Origin: Gemmatimonadota bacterium
GTDB taxonomy: Bacteria > Gemmatimonadota > Gemmatimonadetes > Gemmatimonadales > Gemmatimonadaceae
Reading direction: 5' to 3'
Assembly (NCBI GenBank): GCA_031127085.1
Contig: JARIEY010000011.1
Span: 1-36,220 of the forward strand
DNA length: 36,220 bases
A program made the translations under genes and the position numbers. Shown here one piece after another: positions 9,572 to 16,986 of the stretch; position 1 is the stretch's first letter, and each line of letters starts with the position of its first letter. The notes under the pieces were generated by a model, which saw nothing but the letters and a program-made list of their open reading frames with translations, did no database searches and was not told the DNA's origin.

Positions 9572-11424
9572 TCCAAGAACCCAATCAGGGGCCGGCGACG
9601 CCCAAGGGCCTGCTGCGCCATTACTGGCGTGTAGCCGGCGTGCGTCCCTGGCAGCTCGGCGTGCCGCTCGTGCTCGTGCTGCTCGCGGGGGCCTGCGAGG
9701 CCGCGTCGTTTTCGCTGCTGATCCCGCTCACGCGAGCCGTCGGGCAGGACTCCTTCGCCTTTCTGAGCGCATCGCGGGCCTTCGGCTGGATTCTTCGCCT
9801 TGTGCCGGACTCGCTCGCAGGGACGGCAACGCGCGACACGGCCCTGATCATCATCACGATCGGTCTCATCATTGTGGGGCGCATCGGTAAACTCGTCTTT
9901 GAGTACGCCCGGCTGCTCTTCGTCGTCGATCGCACCGAGCGCTATCGTGTCGCGGTCAACGCCGCCACGTTCGCCCGCGTGCTTTCATTTGGGCGGCAGT
10001 ACTTCGACCGACAGCCCATCGGAATGATCGATGCGGAGATCGGCTGGGCCGGTTCCGTGATTGGCCTGCTCACTGCAGCAGAGGAGTTCGTCCGCTACGC
10101 GTTTGGTCTCGCCTTCAAGGCCGCAGTGATGGTCGCGATCTCCCTGCCGCTCTCGATCGCCTTCACCGTCAGCCTTCCGTTTGTCAGCTGGTTCATGACG
10201 ACGCTCGACAAGCACGCCGCGCGCATCTCCGCCGACGGTATGCGCGCTGAGCAGACGGTGCGCTCCCGCATACTCGACATTCTGGGCTCGATCCCGCTGG
10301 TGAAGGTCAACTCGCGTGAACCCGAGGCGGCGAGTGCGTACATCGACGCCCTGCACGACGCCAAGCGCGTCGCGATTCGAAAGGATCGACTGACCAGCCT
10401 GCGCTACCCCGTGGAGGAGATCGCGATCCTCCTCATCATGCTGGTCGTGCAAGGCACCGTGATGGTGCTGGCCGGCGATTTCACACCCGGCGATCTGGCG
10501 ACTTTCGGCGCATTCCTGCTCATCGTCCAGCAGGCGCTGCCGGATTACAAGTGGATGAGCATGTTTCGGTTGCGCATCGCCGAGGAGTGGCCACGGCTCG
10601 CTGCGCTGGCCCGCCTATTCTCCGACGAAGGCAAGTACATCGTCCCCTCTGGCCCGCGTCCGTTCCAGGGTCTCACCCACGGCATCACGATCCGCAACTT
10701 GACGTTTGCGTACCAAGCCGGCGTCGATACGCTGCAGGACATCAGCGCGACATTCGCGGCAGGAAAGGTCACCGCGATCGTGGGACGCACCGGGGCAGGA
10801 AAGACCACCTTTGTGGACTTGATCGCTCGCTTGTACGACTGCCCGCCCGGCACGGTCTTTCTTGACGACATCGACATTCGAGAGTTCGCGCTGCCGTCAC
10901 TGCACGGCCGGATGGCCCTCGTCAGCCAGGATGTCTGGCTGCTCAATCGCACCATCCGGGACAATCTCACGTTCGGGCTTGATCGTACGGTGCCCGACGC
11001 GGAGCTCGTCGCGGCCCTCGAGGACGTCGAACTCCACGAGTTCTTCGCTGGTCTGCGTGACGGGCTCGACACCAACATCGGCGATCGCGGCGTCCGGCTT
11101 TCCGGCGGACAGCGCCAGCGGCTCGCGCTCGCCCGCGCGCTGCTTCGTCATCCCGATCTGCTCATCCTCGACGAAGCAACGTCCGCGCTCGACAGCGTCG
11201 TGGAACAGCGGGTGGCGCACGCCATCCAGCGTCGCGCCGCCGGCCGTACGCTGATCATGATTGCGCATCGCCTCTCTACCATCCGAGAGGCCGATATGAT
11301 TCTCGTGATGCACGAGGGGCGCATCGTCGAGCAGGGCTCCTGGGACGCGCTGCTCTCGCAGGGCGGCTACTTCGCCCGCTTGCACGCCGCGCAGTATTCC
11401 ACGGGTCCCGCGGTGCCTGCGTGA
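9568..11424 (+). CDS. ABC exporter, fused membrane and ATPase domains
   Basis: A 618-residue half-transporter of the MsbA/lipid-and-glycan exporter type. The N-terminal half (about residues 25-330) has hydrophobic helices; the ATPase follows. Walker A is GRTGAGKT (406-413), the signature LSGGQRQRLALARALL begins at 511, Walker B is LLILDE (531-536) and the H-loop His is 567. All ATPase elements are intact, so a homodimer should be active. The family uses ATP to flip lipids or lipid-linked glycans across the inner membrane. Between glycosyltransferase genes it is a good candidate for moving a lipid-linked oligosaccharide. Its start is coupled to the leader mini-ORF. Confidence 0.92.
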   Translation: MIQEPNQGPATPKGLLRHYWRVAGVRPWQLGVPLVLVLLAGACEAASFSLLIPLTRAVGQDSFAFLSASRAFGWILRLVPDSLAGTATRDTALIIITIGLIIVGRIGKLVFEYARLLFVVDRTERYRVAVNAATFARVLSFGRQYFDRQPIGMIDAEIGWAGSVIGLLTAAEEFVRYAFGLAFKAAVMVAISLPLSIAFTVSLPFVSWFMTTLDKHAARISADGMRAEQTVRSRILDILGSIPLVKVNSREPEAASAYIDALHDAKRVAIRKDRLTSLRYPVEEIAILLIMLVVQGTVMVLAGDFTPGDLATFGAFLLIVQQALPDYKWMSMFRLRIAEEWPRLAALARLFSDEGKYIVPSGPRPFQGLTHGITIRNLTFAYQAGVDTLQDISATFAAGKVTAIVGRTGAGKTTFVDLIARLYDCPPGTVFLDDIDIREFALPSLHGRMALVSQDVWLLNRTIRDNLTFGLDRTVPDAELVAALEDVELHEFFAGLRDGLDTNIGDRGVRLSGGQRQRLALARALLRHPDLLILDEATSALDSVVEQRVAHAIQRRAAGRTLIMIAHRLSTIREADMILVMHEGRIVEQGSWDALLSQGGYFARLHAAQYSTGPAVPA

Positions 11425-11543
11425 ACGCGGTGCGCGTAGGCCGGCGGCCCGATAGCTTTCCCCGCAGCGCGTTCTCCTCACCAACACCGTCCGCACCGCC
11501 GCCCGCGCTGTCCCCTCGGCGGACCACACCCACGCTCCGTTGA
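11421..11543 (+). CDS. Possible bridging mini-ORF between ABC transporter and GT2
   Basis: A 40-codon frame starts at a GTG that overlaps the ABC-transporter stop (GTGA) and ends in a TGA that overlaps the TTG start of the GT2 gene (TTGA). The encoded peptide is rich in Pro, Arg, Ser and Thr and looks like no known protein. It might only keep ribosomes moving across the 115-bp gap. GC-rich DNA stays open easily in this frame, so chance is a serious alternative. Confidence 0.22.
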   Translation: MNAVRVGRRPDSFPRSAFSSPTPSAPPPALSPRRTTPTLR

Positions 11544-12940
11544 ACCTGTCGCAAGTCGCCGCGCTGCTGCTGGCCTTCGTGCTCGGCACGTGGATGTTGT
11601 TGTATGGGTGGGTCTACTACAACACCTGGCTGATTTGGTTGGGGTGGCGGCTTCGCCGCGCGACGCCGGTGCGGCCGTTGCTTCCGGGAGTATTGCCACG
11701 TGTCACGGTTCAGCTCCCGGTCTACAACGAGGAGCGCGTGATCGAACGTCTGCTCGAGGCCGTCGGCCGCCTCGACTGGCCTGCGGAGTTGCTCGAGATC
11801 CAGCTCCTCGATGACTCCACCGACCAGACGCCGGCCATCGCGGCGGCTGTCATTGATCGACTGCGTCGGCGCGGCCTCAACGTCACTCACCTCCGGCGCG
11901 TCGAACGCGAGGGGTACAAGGCGGGCGCGCTGCGGGACGCCCTCGCCACAGCGACCGGCGAGTTCGTCTTGATTTTGGACGCCGACTTTGTGCCAAAGCC
12001 TGATCTGCTCCGACGGCTGATCCCATGGTTCGCGGACTCCAAGGTCGCGATGGTGCAAGGACGCTGGGGACCGCTGGCGCATGCGCGGTCGCTCATCGAG
12101 CGGAGCGCGGGGTTTTGGATTGATCGGCACTTCGTCATCGAACAGCTGGCGCGGAGTCGGTCGGGCCAGTTCTTCCACTTCAACGGCTCCGGCGGTATCT
12201 GGCGTCGTCACGTGATCGCGGACGCGGGCGGGTGGTCGGCCGACACCCTCGCGGAAGACCTGGATCTCTCGTTCCGAGCGTGGCAGCGCGGATGGAAATT
12301 CGTCTTTGACTTCGACACGGTGATTCCCGCCGAGGTCCCGTCGAGCGTGGCCGCGCTGCGCATTCAACAGGCGCGTTGGGCGCGCGGTGCGTTTCAAATG
12401 GCTCGCAAGGCCATTCCGCGACTTGCGAAGGAAACGTGGCGTGACCGTGTTACGATCTCGCTGCACCTGACCGGCTACTCGTTTCCGGTCCTTATGCTCC
12501 TGCTGGCGCTGACCGCCGGTCCAGCGGCGTGGGCACGGCAGTACCACCCGCGGCTCGGCTTCCTGGCGGCGGACCTGCCGATGGTCGGGTTCTTCGTTGG
12601 AATGGCCGCCCAGGCGCTCTGGCAGGGGCTTTCTTCGGGCTGGCGCAGAGGGTGGTTGGAAGTCGAGGCTGCCGCCATCGGCATTGGGATGGCGCCGTTG
12701 GTCCTGAAGGCCGGATTTTCAGGGCTTCGCGCATTTGGCGGCGAGTTCAAGCGGACGCCAAAATCCACACGCGCCGTCGGTCAGACGCCCACGATGGTCT
12801 TCGTCGAGGCGGCACTTGGACTTGCGGCCCTCGCCAGTGCCACCTTGGCCGTCGTGACGGGGAGTCCGTGGATTGCGCTGCTGCCGACCTTGGCGGGCGC
12901 CGGGTTGATCACGTTCGCCTGGCGGACGGTGCGGCCGTAG
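11540..12940 (+). CDS. Membrane glycosyltransferase, GT2 (cellulose-synthase-like)
   Basis: A 466-residue family 2 enzyme with an N-terminal membrane helix (about 5-35) and a C-terminal cluster of helices (about 310-466). The catalytic elements of the processive branch are present: LPVYNEERVIERLL (59-72), LLDDSTD (89-95), the DxD in LDADF (146-150), the ED of LAEDLDLS (238-245) and QxxRW at 276-280. The family makes or extends beta-linked glycans, or glucosylates lipids, at the inner membrane. No PilZ domain or BcsB partner is seen. The start is TTG 11540, without a Shine-Dalgarno; a TAGCTT box at 11453-11458 could start a leader of about 75 nt. An ATG at codon 18 would cut into the first helix. 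Confidence 0.88.
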   Translation: MNLSQVAALLLAFVLGTWMLLYGWVYYNTWLIWLGWRLRRATPVRPLLPGVLPRVTVQLPVYNEERVIERLLEAVGRLDWPAELLEIQLLDDSTDQTPAIAAAVIDRLRRRGLNVTHLRRVEREGYKAGALRDALATATGEFVLILDADFVPKPDLLRRLIPWFADSKVAMVQGRWGPLAHARSLIERSAGFWIDRHFVIEQLARSRSGQFFHFNGSGGIWRRHVIADAGGWSADTLAEDLDLSFRAWQRGWKFVFDFDTVIPAEVPSSVAALRIQQARWARGAFQMARKAIPRLAKETWRDRVTISLHLTGYSFPVLMLLLALTAGPAAWARQYHPRLGFLAADLPMVGFFVGMAAQALWQGLSSGWRRGWLEVEAAAIGIGMAPLVLKAGFSGLRAFGGEFKRTPKSTRAVGQTPTMVFVEAALGLAALASATLAVVTGSPWIALLPTLAGAGLITFAWRTVRP

Positions 12941-12955
12941 GCGCCGTGCTACGGC
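12934..12955. repeat. Inverted repeat over the GT2 stop codon
   Basis: GCCGTAG (12934-12940) and CTACGGC (12949-12955) form a 7-bp stem with an 8-nt loop. The left arm includes the TAG stop. It sits in the convergent gap before the Wzi-like gene. No T-run follows, so it is at best a weak transcription terminator. Confidence 0.25.
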
Positions 12956-13023
12956 AGCGCCTTGGCACGGAGGGCAGAGCGACGCTTCCGGGTTCGCGGA
13001 CTCGTCGCGTCCCCACGACATCG

Positions 13024-14733
13024 TCAAAAACCGTAGCTGACGCGCAGGAACGTCGTGCCGGTGTGCGAAGGGATGCGTGTACCGCGGTCGGTCGTCGACT
13101 GGGACCTCTTCCAGGTCACCTTTAGTCCTCTCAGGGGCTCGGTATCAAGCTCCAACTCGACTCGGTGGTAGGACTGCACGTCAGCACCGCGCATGAAGAC
13201 CCCCGAGGCGTCCAATGGCGACATCAGGTCCCCTCCCACGTCCGCGGAGCCGACCGGATTCAGCCCATTTCGGATGCGCCGCGCACCGACCATGAAACGA
13301 GAACGCATCGGGAGCCATCGGGTCAGCCGCACCGCCCATTCGTCGCTGTTGGGACCGATGGCCGTCCCGAGCGGCTGTCCATCGACCACCCAAGCGCTCA
13401 GCTGCGTATAGTGCGTGTACGCAAACGGATCAGCGCGCGTATAGCCGACCCCTAATCGCACGTCGAACGGAAGACGCTGCTGCAGACCCACGGACCATAC
13501 GGCCTTCACATTCTCATCCTCGCGTCCGAGCGAGAACAGCCGCGACCACTTCCCGTCCAAGATGATGTCGATGAGCGCACTGGCGTAGACTTCAGTACCA
13601 GCGGTGGGCCGGTACACCGCATCAAAGCCGTTGATCCCGTTGTCATTATTCGTGGGGTCATCCTGATCAACGGAAGCGTAGATCGGATAGACCGGGTTCA
13701 CATAGCGCGGGTCCGCACCGCGACCGCCATAGACGACCATCTCGTAGCCGGTGAGCGTCAACTTCGGCGTCGGACTCCACGCGAGTCGATGCATGGCAAC
13801 CCACCGACCTGGCCGGACCCCCACACGCGCGACGTGGCCATCGTATGAGATTGTTGAGTCGAAGGTTGTGCCCGGCGCAGCGGGAAGCGCACCGTGCACA
13901 AATGTGTAGTGGATCTTCTCGGTACCGATCCGCATTCGCAGCTGCGTGATGTTCGGAGCGTCCGCTCGCAGTAGAATCGCGTCCGTCACGGCCGGCCCGT
14001 ATGACGCGAAACCTGTGCCGTAGTCGACCCGGAGGTTCTTGCGGGCGTACGACAGCCATCCCTCTGTATGCCATGCTCCCAGCGCCTTCTGCGACATCCG
14101 GTAGTTCCAATCACCGACGAAGCGCGAGTCCAACGCGAACAACTGCGTGGAACTTCCGTTGCGCGCCTCGCCCTTTTCAATCCCCACCGACGCCCCGAGC
14201 CCCATATCCGAGTTCACGAAGGCAGAGAATGCGCCCCAAGAGTGACTGAGATAGTGCGCCTGATCTCCGACAATCCGGTCATATGCGTTCCCGAGTCCAA
14301 CCGAAACGGCAATCGCGCCGCTGAATGACGAGTCGGGCAATCGTACCGCGAGGAGGTACGGATCCTTTCGTTGGCGAAGCGCCTGCAGCGTCGACGCGGG
14401 GATGTTGGTCGGCTCGACGGACCGGAAGAGGCCATTTTCCAGCAGCCGATCGAAGTCGAACTCATTCAGGAAATCGCGCAGCAGCCCTCGGTCCGTTGCC
14501 GACATCGCCGCCGAGTCTTTCGCGAGCGTCCGCAAATGACCGAGAATCACGTCACGCGACGTCGGCAGTGTCTCCCGGTCGAATGCTGACAGCCGCCCGA
14601 AGACTCGCTGTGTCCAGAGCCAGTCGTACACGCCGTGCATCGCCGGAACGATTGACGACTGTTGCCCCGTCGCCACGCGCGACGACAGAGCAATCAAAAG
14701 TGCGAGAATGGTCAGCCGGCACGGGCGGAACAT
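13024..14733 (-). CDS. Capsule assembly Wzi-like outer-membrane protein
   Basis: A 569-residue protein with a signal peptide (MFRPCRLTILALLIALSS, cleavage near ATGQQ) and a C-terminal Phe expected for a beta-barrel. An N-terminal helical region contains DRGLLRDFLNEFDFDRLL. The middle has features recalled from the Caps_assemb_Wzi family, such as HRLAWSPTPKLTLTGYEMV followed by a YGGRG turn. In that family the barrel helps hold capsule at the cell surface. It is longer than E. coli Wzi (about 480), which is common in non-enteric relatives. The start is supported by a -10-like TATCGT 4 nt upstream; the frame is open further back but without a signal sequence. A C9 tract in its promoter is described separately. 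Confidence 0.72.
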   Translation of the reverse strand: MFRPCRLTILALLIALSSRVATGQQSSIVPAMHGVYDWLWTQRVFGRLSAFDRETLPTSRDVILGHLRTLAKDSAAMSATDRGLLRDFLNEFDFDRLLENGLFRSVEPTNIPASTLQALRQRKDPYLLAVRLPDSSFSGAIAVSVGLGNAYDRIVGDQAHYLSHSWGAFSAFVNSDMGLGASVGIEKGEARNGSSTQLFALDSRFVGDWNYRMSQKALGAWHTEGWLSYARKNLRVDYGTGFASYGPAVTDAILLRADAPNITQLRMRIGTEKIHYTFVHGALPAAPGTTFDSTISYDGHVARVGVRPGRWVAMHRLAWSPTPKLTLTGYEMVVYGGRGADPRYVNPVYPIYASVDQDDPTNNDNGINGFDAVYRPTAGTEVYASALIDIILDGKWSRLFSLGREDENVKAVWSVGLQQRLPFDVRLGVGYTRADPFAYTHYTQLSAWVVDGQPLGTAIGPNSDEWAVRLTRWLPMRSRFMVGARRIRNGLNPVGSADVGGDLMSPLDASGVFMRGADVQSYHRVELELDTEPLRGLKVTWKRSQSTTDRGTRIPSHTGTTFLRVSYGF

Positions 14734-14737
14734 GTGA

Positions 14738-14767
14738 ACGATACTCCGGAAACGGGGGGGGGCGGAC
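14738..14767 (-). promoter_or_regulatory. Wzi-like gene promoter with a C9 tract in the spacer
   Basis: On the minus strand the -10-like TATCGT (14738-14743) is 4 nt before the start codon. A run of nine C (14754-14762; G on the plus strand) begins 11 nt upstream of it and falls in the place of the -35/-10 spacer. Gain or loss of C would change spacer length and so promoter strength. No strong -35 box is visible. Confidence 0.45.
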
Positions 14768-14983
14768 CTGGAGTGAGCGCTTCGATGCGAGCGGATCTGA
14801 ACGACAAGAATACTCGCCCGTCGTGAAGGTGCTGGCAAGGAAGCGCCCACGCGGCAGCAACAGCACATCGCGCTCAACTGGCTGCGCACCGCGCAGACCG
14901 TCAACGCCGCCGCTACTCACTCGCGAATCTGATCCACCGTCTGACGTGACCCCCAACTCTGTACTGAGGATTATGACGGCCCG

Positions 14984-15032
14984 GTGGTTTCGGGCGCTCG
15001 TGGTTTCGGTCCGGTCTCTCTCGCAATAGGTT
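14984..15032 (+). promoter_or_regulatory. FkbM operon promoter with a 10-bp direct repeat
   Basis: TAGGTT (15027-15032) lies 5 nt before the ATG at 15038. TTTCGG (15004-15009) is 17 nt upstream as a weak -35. This -35 is the end of the second copy of GTGGTTTCGG; the first copy is 16 bp upstream. A regulator binding both copies would touch the polymerase site. Confidence 0.4.
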
Positions 15033-15037
15033 CCGGC

Positions 15038-15835
15038 ATGCAAACACCAGGATGGCCCGCACGTTTCGGTCTCTCCGCGCCGTGGGTGGCGATCTGCCTG
15101 ACTATTCAGGTGGCGCCACTGCCCGCCCAAGACGGCAAGGACACGCGATACAATCAGGAGACGGTCGCCATCATGCGGCGTGTGATGACGCCAACGGCGA
15201 ACGGGGTCGACGTGGGCGCATACAAGGGCGCACTCACGAAACCGATGCTCAAGATCGCGCCGCGCGGCACGCATATCGCCGTCGAGCCGCAGCCGGCCTA
15301 CGCACGACGCCTGCGCAAGCGGTTTCCCAAGGTTCGCGTGCTCGAAGTGGCACTCGGTGACACGATGGGCACGGTGGAGTTCGTGCAGGCACTCGACAGT
15401 CCCGCGCGCAGTGGCTTCCGGCGCACCGAGTACCCGACGGCCCGTGAACGCACGCGGACCATCAGCGTCCGAGTGGAACGACTCGACGACCTGGTCGCAC
15501 CGACGGCCCCCCTCAGCTTCATCAAGATCGACGTCGAGGGCGCTGAGTATCAGGTGCTTCGAGGTGCCAAGGCAACGATTCAACGTGACCGTCCTGTGAT
15601 CGTGTTCGAGTACGGACGGGCGGGGCGACAGGACTATGGCATCGAACCTGCCGCGATGTGGCAGCTGCTGCACATCGAACTCGGGATGGAAATCAGTCTC
15701 ATGCGGGACTGGCTGGATGGGCGTCCGGCCTTCACCGAGACGGACTTCACGCGTATGGTCGGATCAGGGGTGGAGTGGATGTTCGTCGCGCACCCGGCGC
15801 AGAGTTCGACCCCGTCGAACGGAGCGCCCCGCTGA
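15038..15835 (+). CDS. FkbM family methyltransferase with a signal-like N-terminus
   Basis: A 265-residue SAM-dependent methyltransferase. Motif I is VDVGAYKGALT (near residues 57-67), followed by the acidic IAVEPQPAYARRLRKRF and the FkbM-typical FIKIDVEGAEYQVLRGA. FkbM-type enzymes methylate hydroxyls, often of sugars or polyketides. Before the normal family start (about residue 33, 'DTRYNQETV') there is an extra hydrophobic segment with a preceding Arg and a possible cleavage site (LPAQD). That is odd, since SAM is cytoplasmic; it could be a membrane anchor or a sign that the true start is internal. The TAGGTT box 5 nt before the ATG favours this start. Its stop overlaps the next start (TGATG). 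Confidence 0.82.
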   Translation: MQTPGWPARFGLSAPWVAICLTIQVAPLPAQDGKDTRYNQETVAIMRRVMTPTANGVDVGAYKGALTKPMLKIAPRGTHIAVEPQPAYARRLRKRFPKVRVLEVALGDTMGTVEFVQALDSPARSGFRRTEYPTARERTRTISVRVERLDDLVAPTAPLSFIKIDVEGAEYQVLRGAKATIQRDRPVIVFEYGRAGRQDYGIEPAAMWQLLHIELGMEISLMRDWLDGRPAFTETDFTRMVGSGVEWMFVAHPAQSSTPSNGAPR

Positions 15836-16986
15836 TGTCCACCGTGCGCGTGCGTCGGGCGGCCTCGCGCGGCGACCTCCGGGCGTTCATCGGCCTCCCC
15901 TATGAACTCTACGCCGGCCCCGAGTGCGCGAACTGGGTGCCGCCGCTGCGCGTGGCCGTTGCCGACGCGCTTGATGACCGGCGGAATCCGTTCTATCACA
16001 ACGCCGCCCGCGAGCTGTTTCTCGCTTTTGAAGGAGAACGCCTCGTCGGACGCATCGCGGCCATCGAGAACCGGGCGCACAATCAGTTTCATGAGGATCG
16101 CACGGGGTTCTTCGGGTTCTTTGACTGCATCAACGATCAGGCAGTCGCCTCGGCCCTGCTCGACGCCGCCGCGCAGTGGCTCGTAGAACGCGGCCTCGAG
16201 GTGATGTGGGGACCGATGAGCCCCAGCACCAATCACGAGTGCGGCCTGCTCGTCGATGGGTTCGAGCATCGGCCGACCTTCATGACGCCGTGGAACCCGC
16301 CGTACTACGCCGCATTGTGCGAAGCGTCCGGGTTGACAAAGTGCAAGGACCTGCTCGCCGTCTGGTTCTCCATCAAGGACGCCGATTTCCGTCCGCCGGA
16401 GTTGGTGACCCGGCTCGCGGACCGGGCGCTGCAGGGCGGGCGAATGACCTTTCGCGACGTGGACATCGCCAACTGGGATCGCGATGTCGGCATCTGCTGG
16501 GAGATCTACAACGAAGCGTGGGAGCGGAACTGGGGTTTCGTGCCGATGAGCCGAGAGGACTTTCTGCACGCGGCCAAGGATCTGAAACTTCTCCTGCGCC
16601 CCGACCTTTCGTTCATCGCCTATGTTGGCGAGACGCCGGCAGGCTTTATGCTCGCGTTGCCCGACTATAACGAGGCGCTGCGCTTCAACCGCAGCGGCCG
16701 CCTCTTCCCCTTTGGACTTGCTCGAATGCTCTGGTTCAAGCGACGCATGCGCACCGCACGCGTCTTCGCGCTTGGAACCCGCACCGCGTATCGCTCCCGA
16801 AGCATTCTTCCGCTCTTTACGTACGAGATCATGCGCCGGGGGCAGGCACTCGGCGGCGAGGGGGCTGAGGCTTCTTGGCTGCTCGAGGATAATCACCTCA
16901 TTGTGAAACCAATGCGCACCATGGGCGCCACCAACCGGATGCGGTGGCGCATCTATGAGCGACAGCTGGGCGGAGTGGGCGCGTGA
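15835..16986 (+). CDS. GNAT-fold acyltransferase-like protein
   Basis: A 383-residue protein of the Acyl-CoA N-acyltransferase superfamily. It belongs to a conserved but poorly characterised group with the signature IYNEAWERNWGFVPMSRED (near residues 223-241), preceded by VMWGPMSPSTNHECG and followed by SFIAYVGETPAGFMLALPD. The size suggests two GNAT-like halves. The natural acyl donor and amine acceptor are unknown. It lies between a methyltransferase and a dedicated ketosynthase in one coupled operon (overlaps TGATG and GTGA). An acyl-ACP-dependent N-acyltransferase making a special lipid or acyl sugar is therefore plausible, but this is inference from context only. Confidence 0.7.
   Translation: MSTVRVRRAASRGDLRAFIGLPYELYAGPECANWVPPLRVAVADALDDRRNPFYHNAARELFLAFEGERLVGRIAAIENRAHNQFHEDRTGFFGFFDCINDQAVASALLDAAAQWLVERGLEVMWGPMSPSTNHECGLLVDGFEHRPTFMTPWNPPYYAALCEASGLTKCKDLLAVWFSIKDADFRPPELVTRLADRALQGGRMTFRDVDIANWDRDVGICWEIYNEAWERNWGFVPMSREDFLHAAKDLKLLLRPDLSFIAYVGETPAGFMLALPDYNEALRFNRSGRLFPFGLARMLWFKRRMRTARVFALGTRTAYRSRSILPLFTYEIMRRGQALGGEGAEASWLLEDNHLIVKPMRTMGATNRMRWRIYERQLGGVGA

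Larger units (their letters stand above)
14734..15037. other. Divergent intergenic region, Wzi-like gene / FkbM gene
   Basis: About 304 bp, the longest gap in the window. The left end holds the Wzi-like promoter with the C9 tract. The right end holds the FkbM -10-like box and two copies of GTGGTTTCGG (14984-14993 and 15000-15009). The middle has no gene, RNA structure or repeat that I can support. Confidence 0.6.

Noticed and set aside
11276-12547. 423-codon minus-strand frame across the ABC transporter and GT2 genes
   Set aside because: It is antisense to two genes with complete catalytic motifs; the peptide is Arg/Gln/Pro rich without domains.
12934-12955. Intrinsic terminator between GT2 and the Wzi-like gene
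   Set aside because: A 7-bp stem is present but no T-run follows, so only the inverted repeat is reported.
14973-15029. 18-codon ATG frame just before the FkbM gene
   Set aside because: Its stop lies inside the proposed -10 box and does not overlap the FkbM start, unlike the coupled mini-ORFs; no -10 box precedes it.
15634-16896. 420-codon minus-strand frame across the GNAT-fold gene
   Set aside because: Antisense to a conserved gene in a coupled operon; no motif seen.
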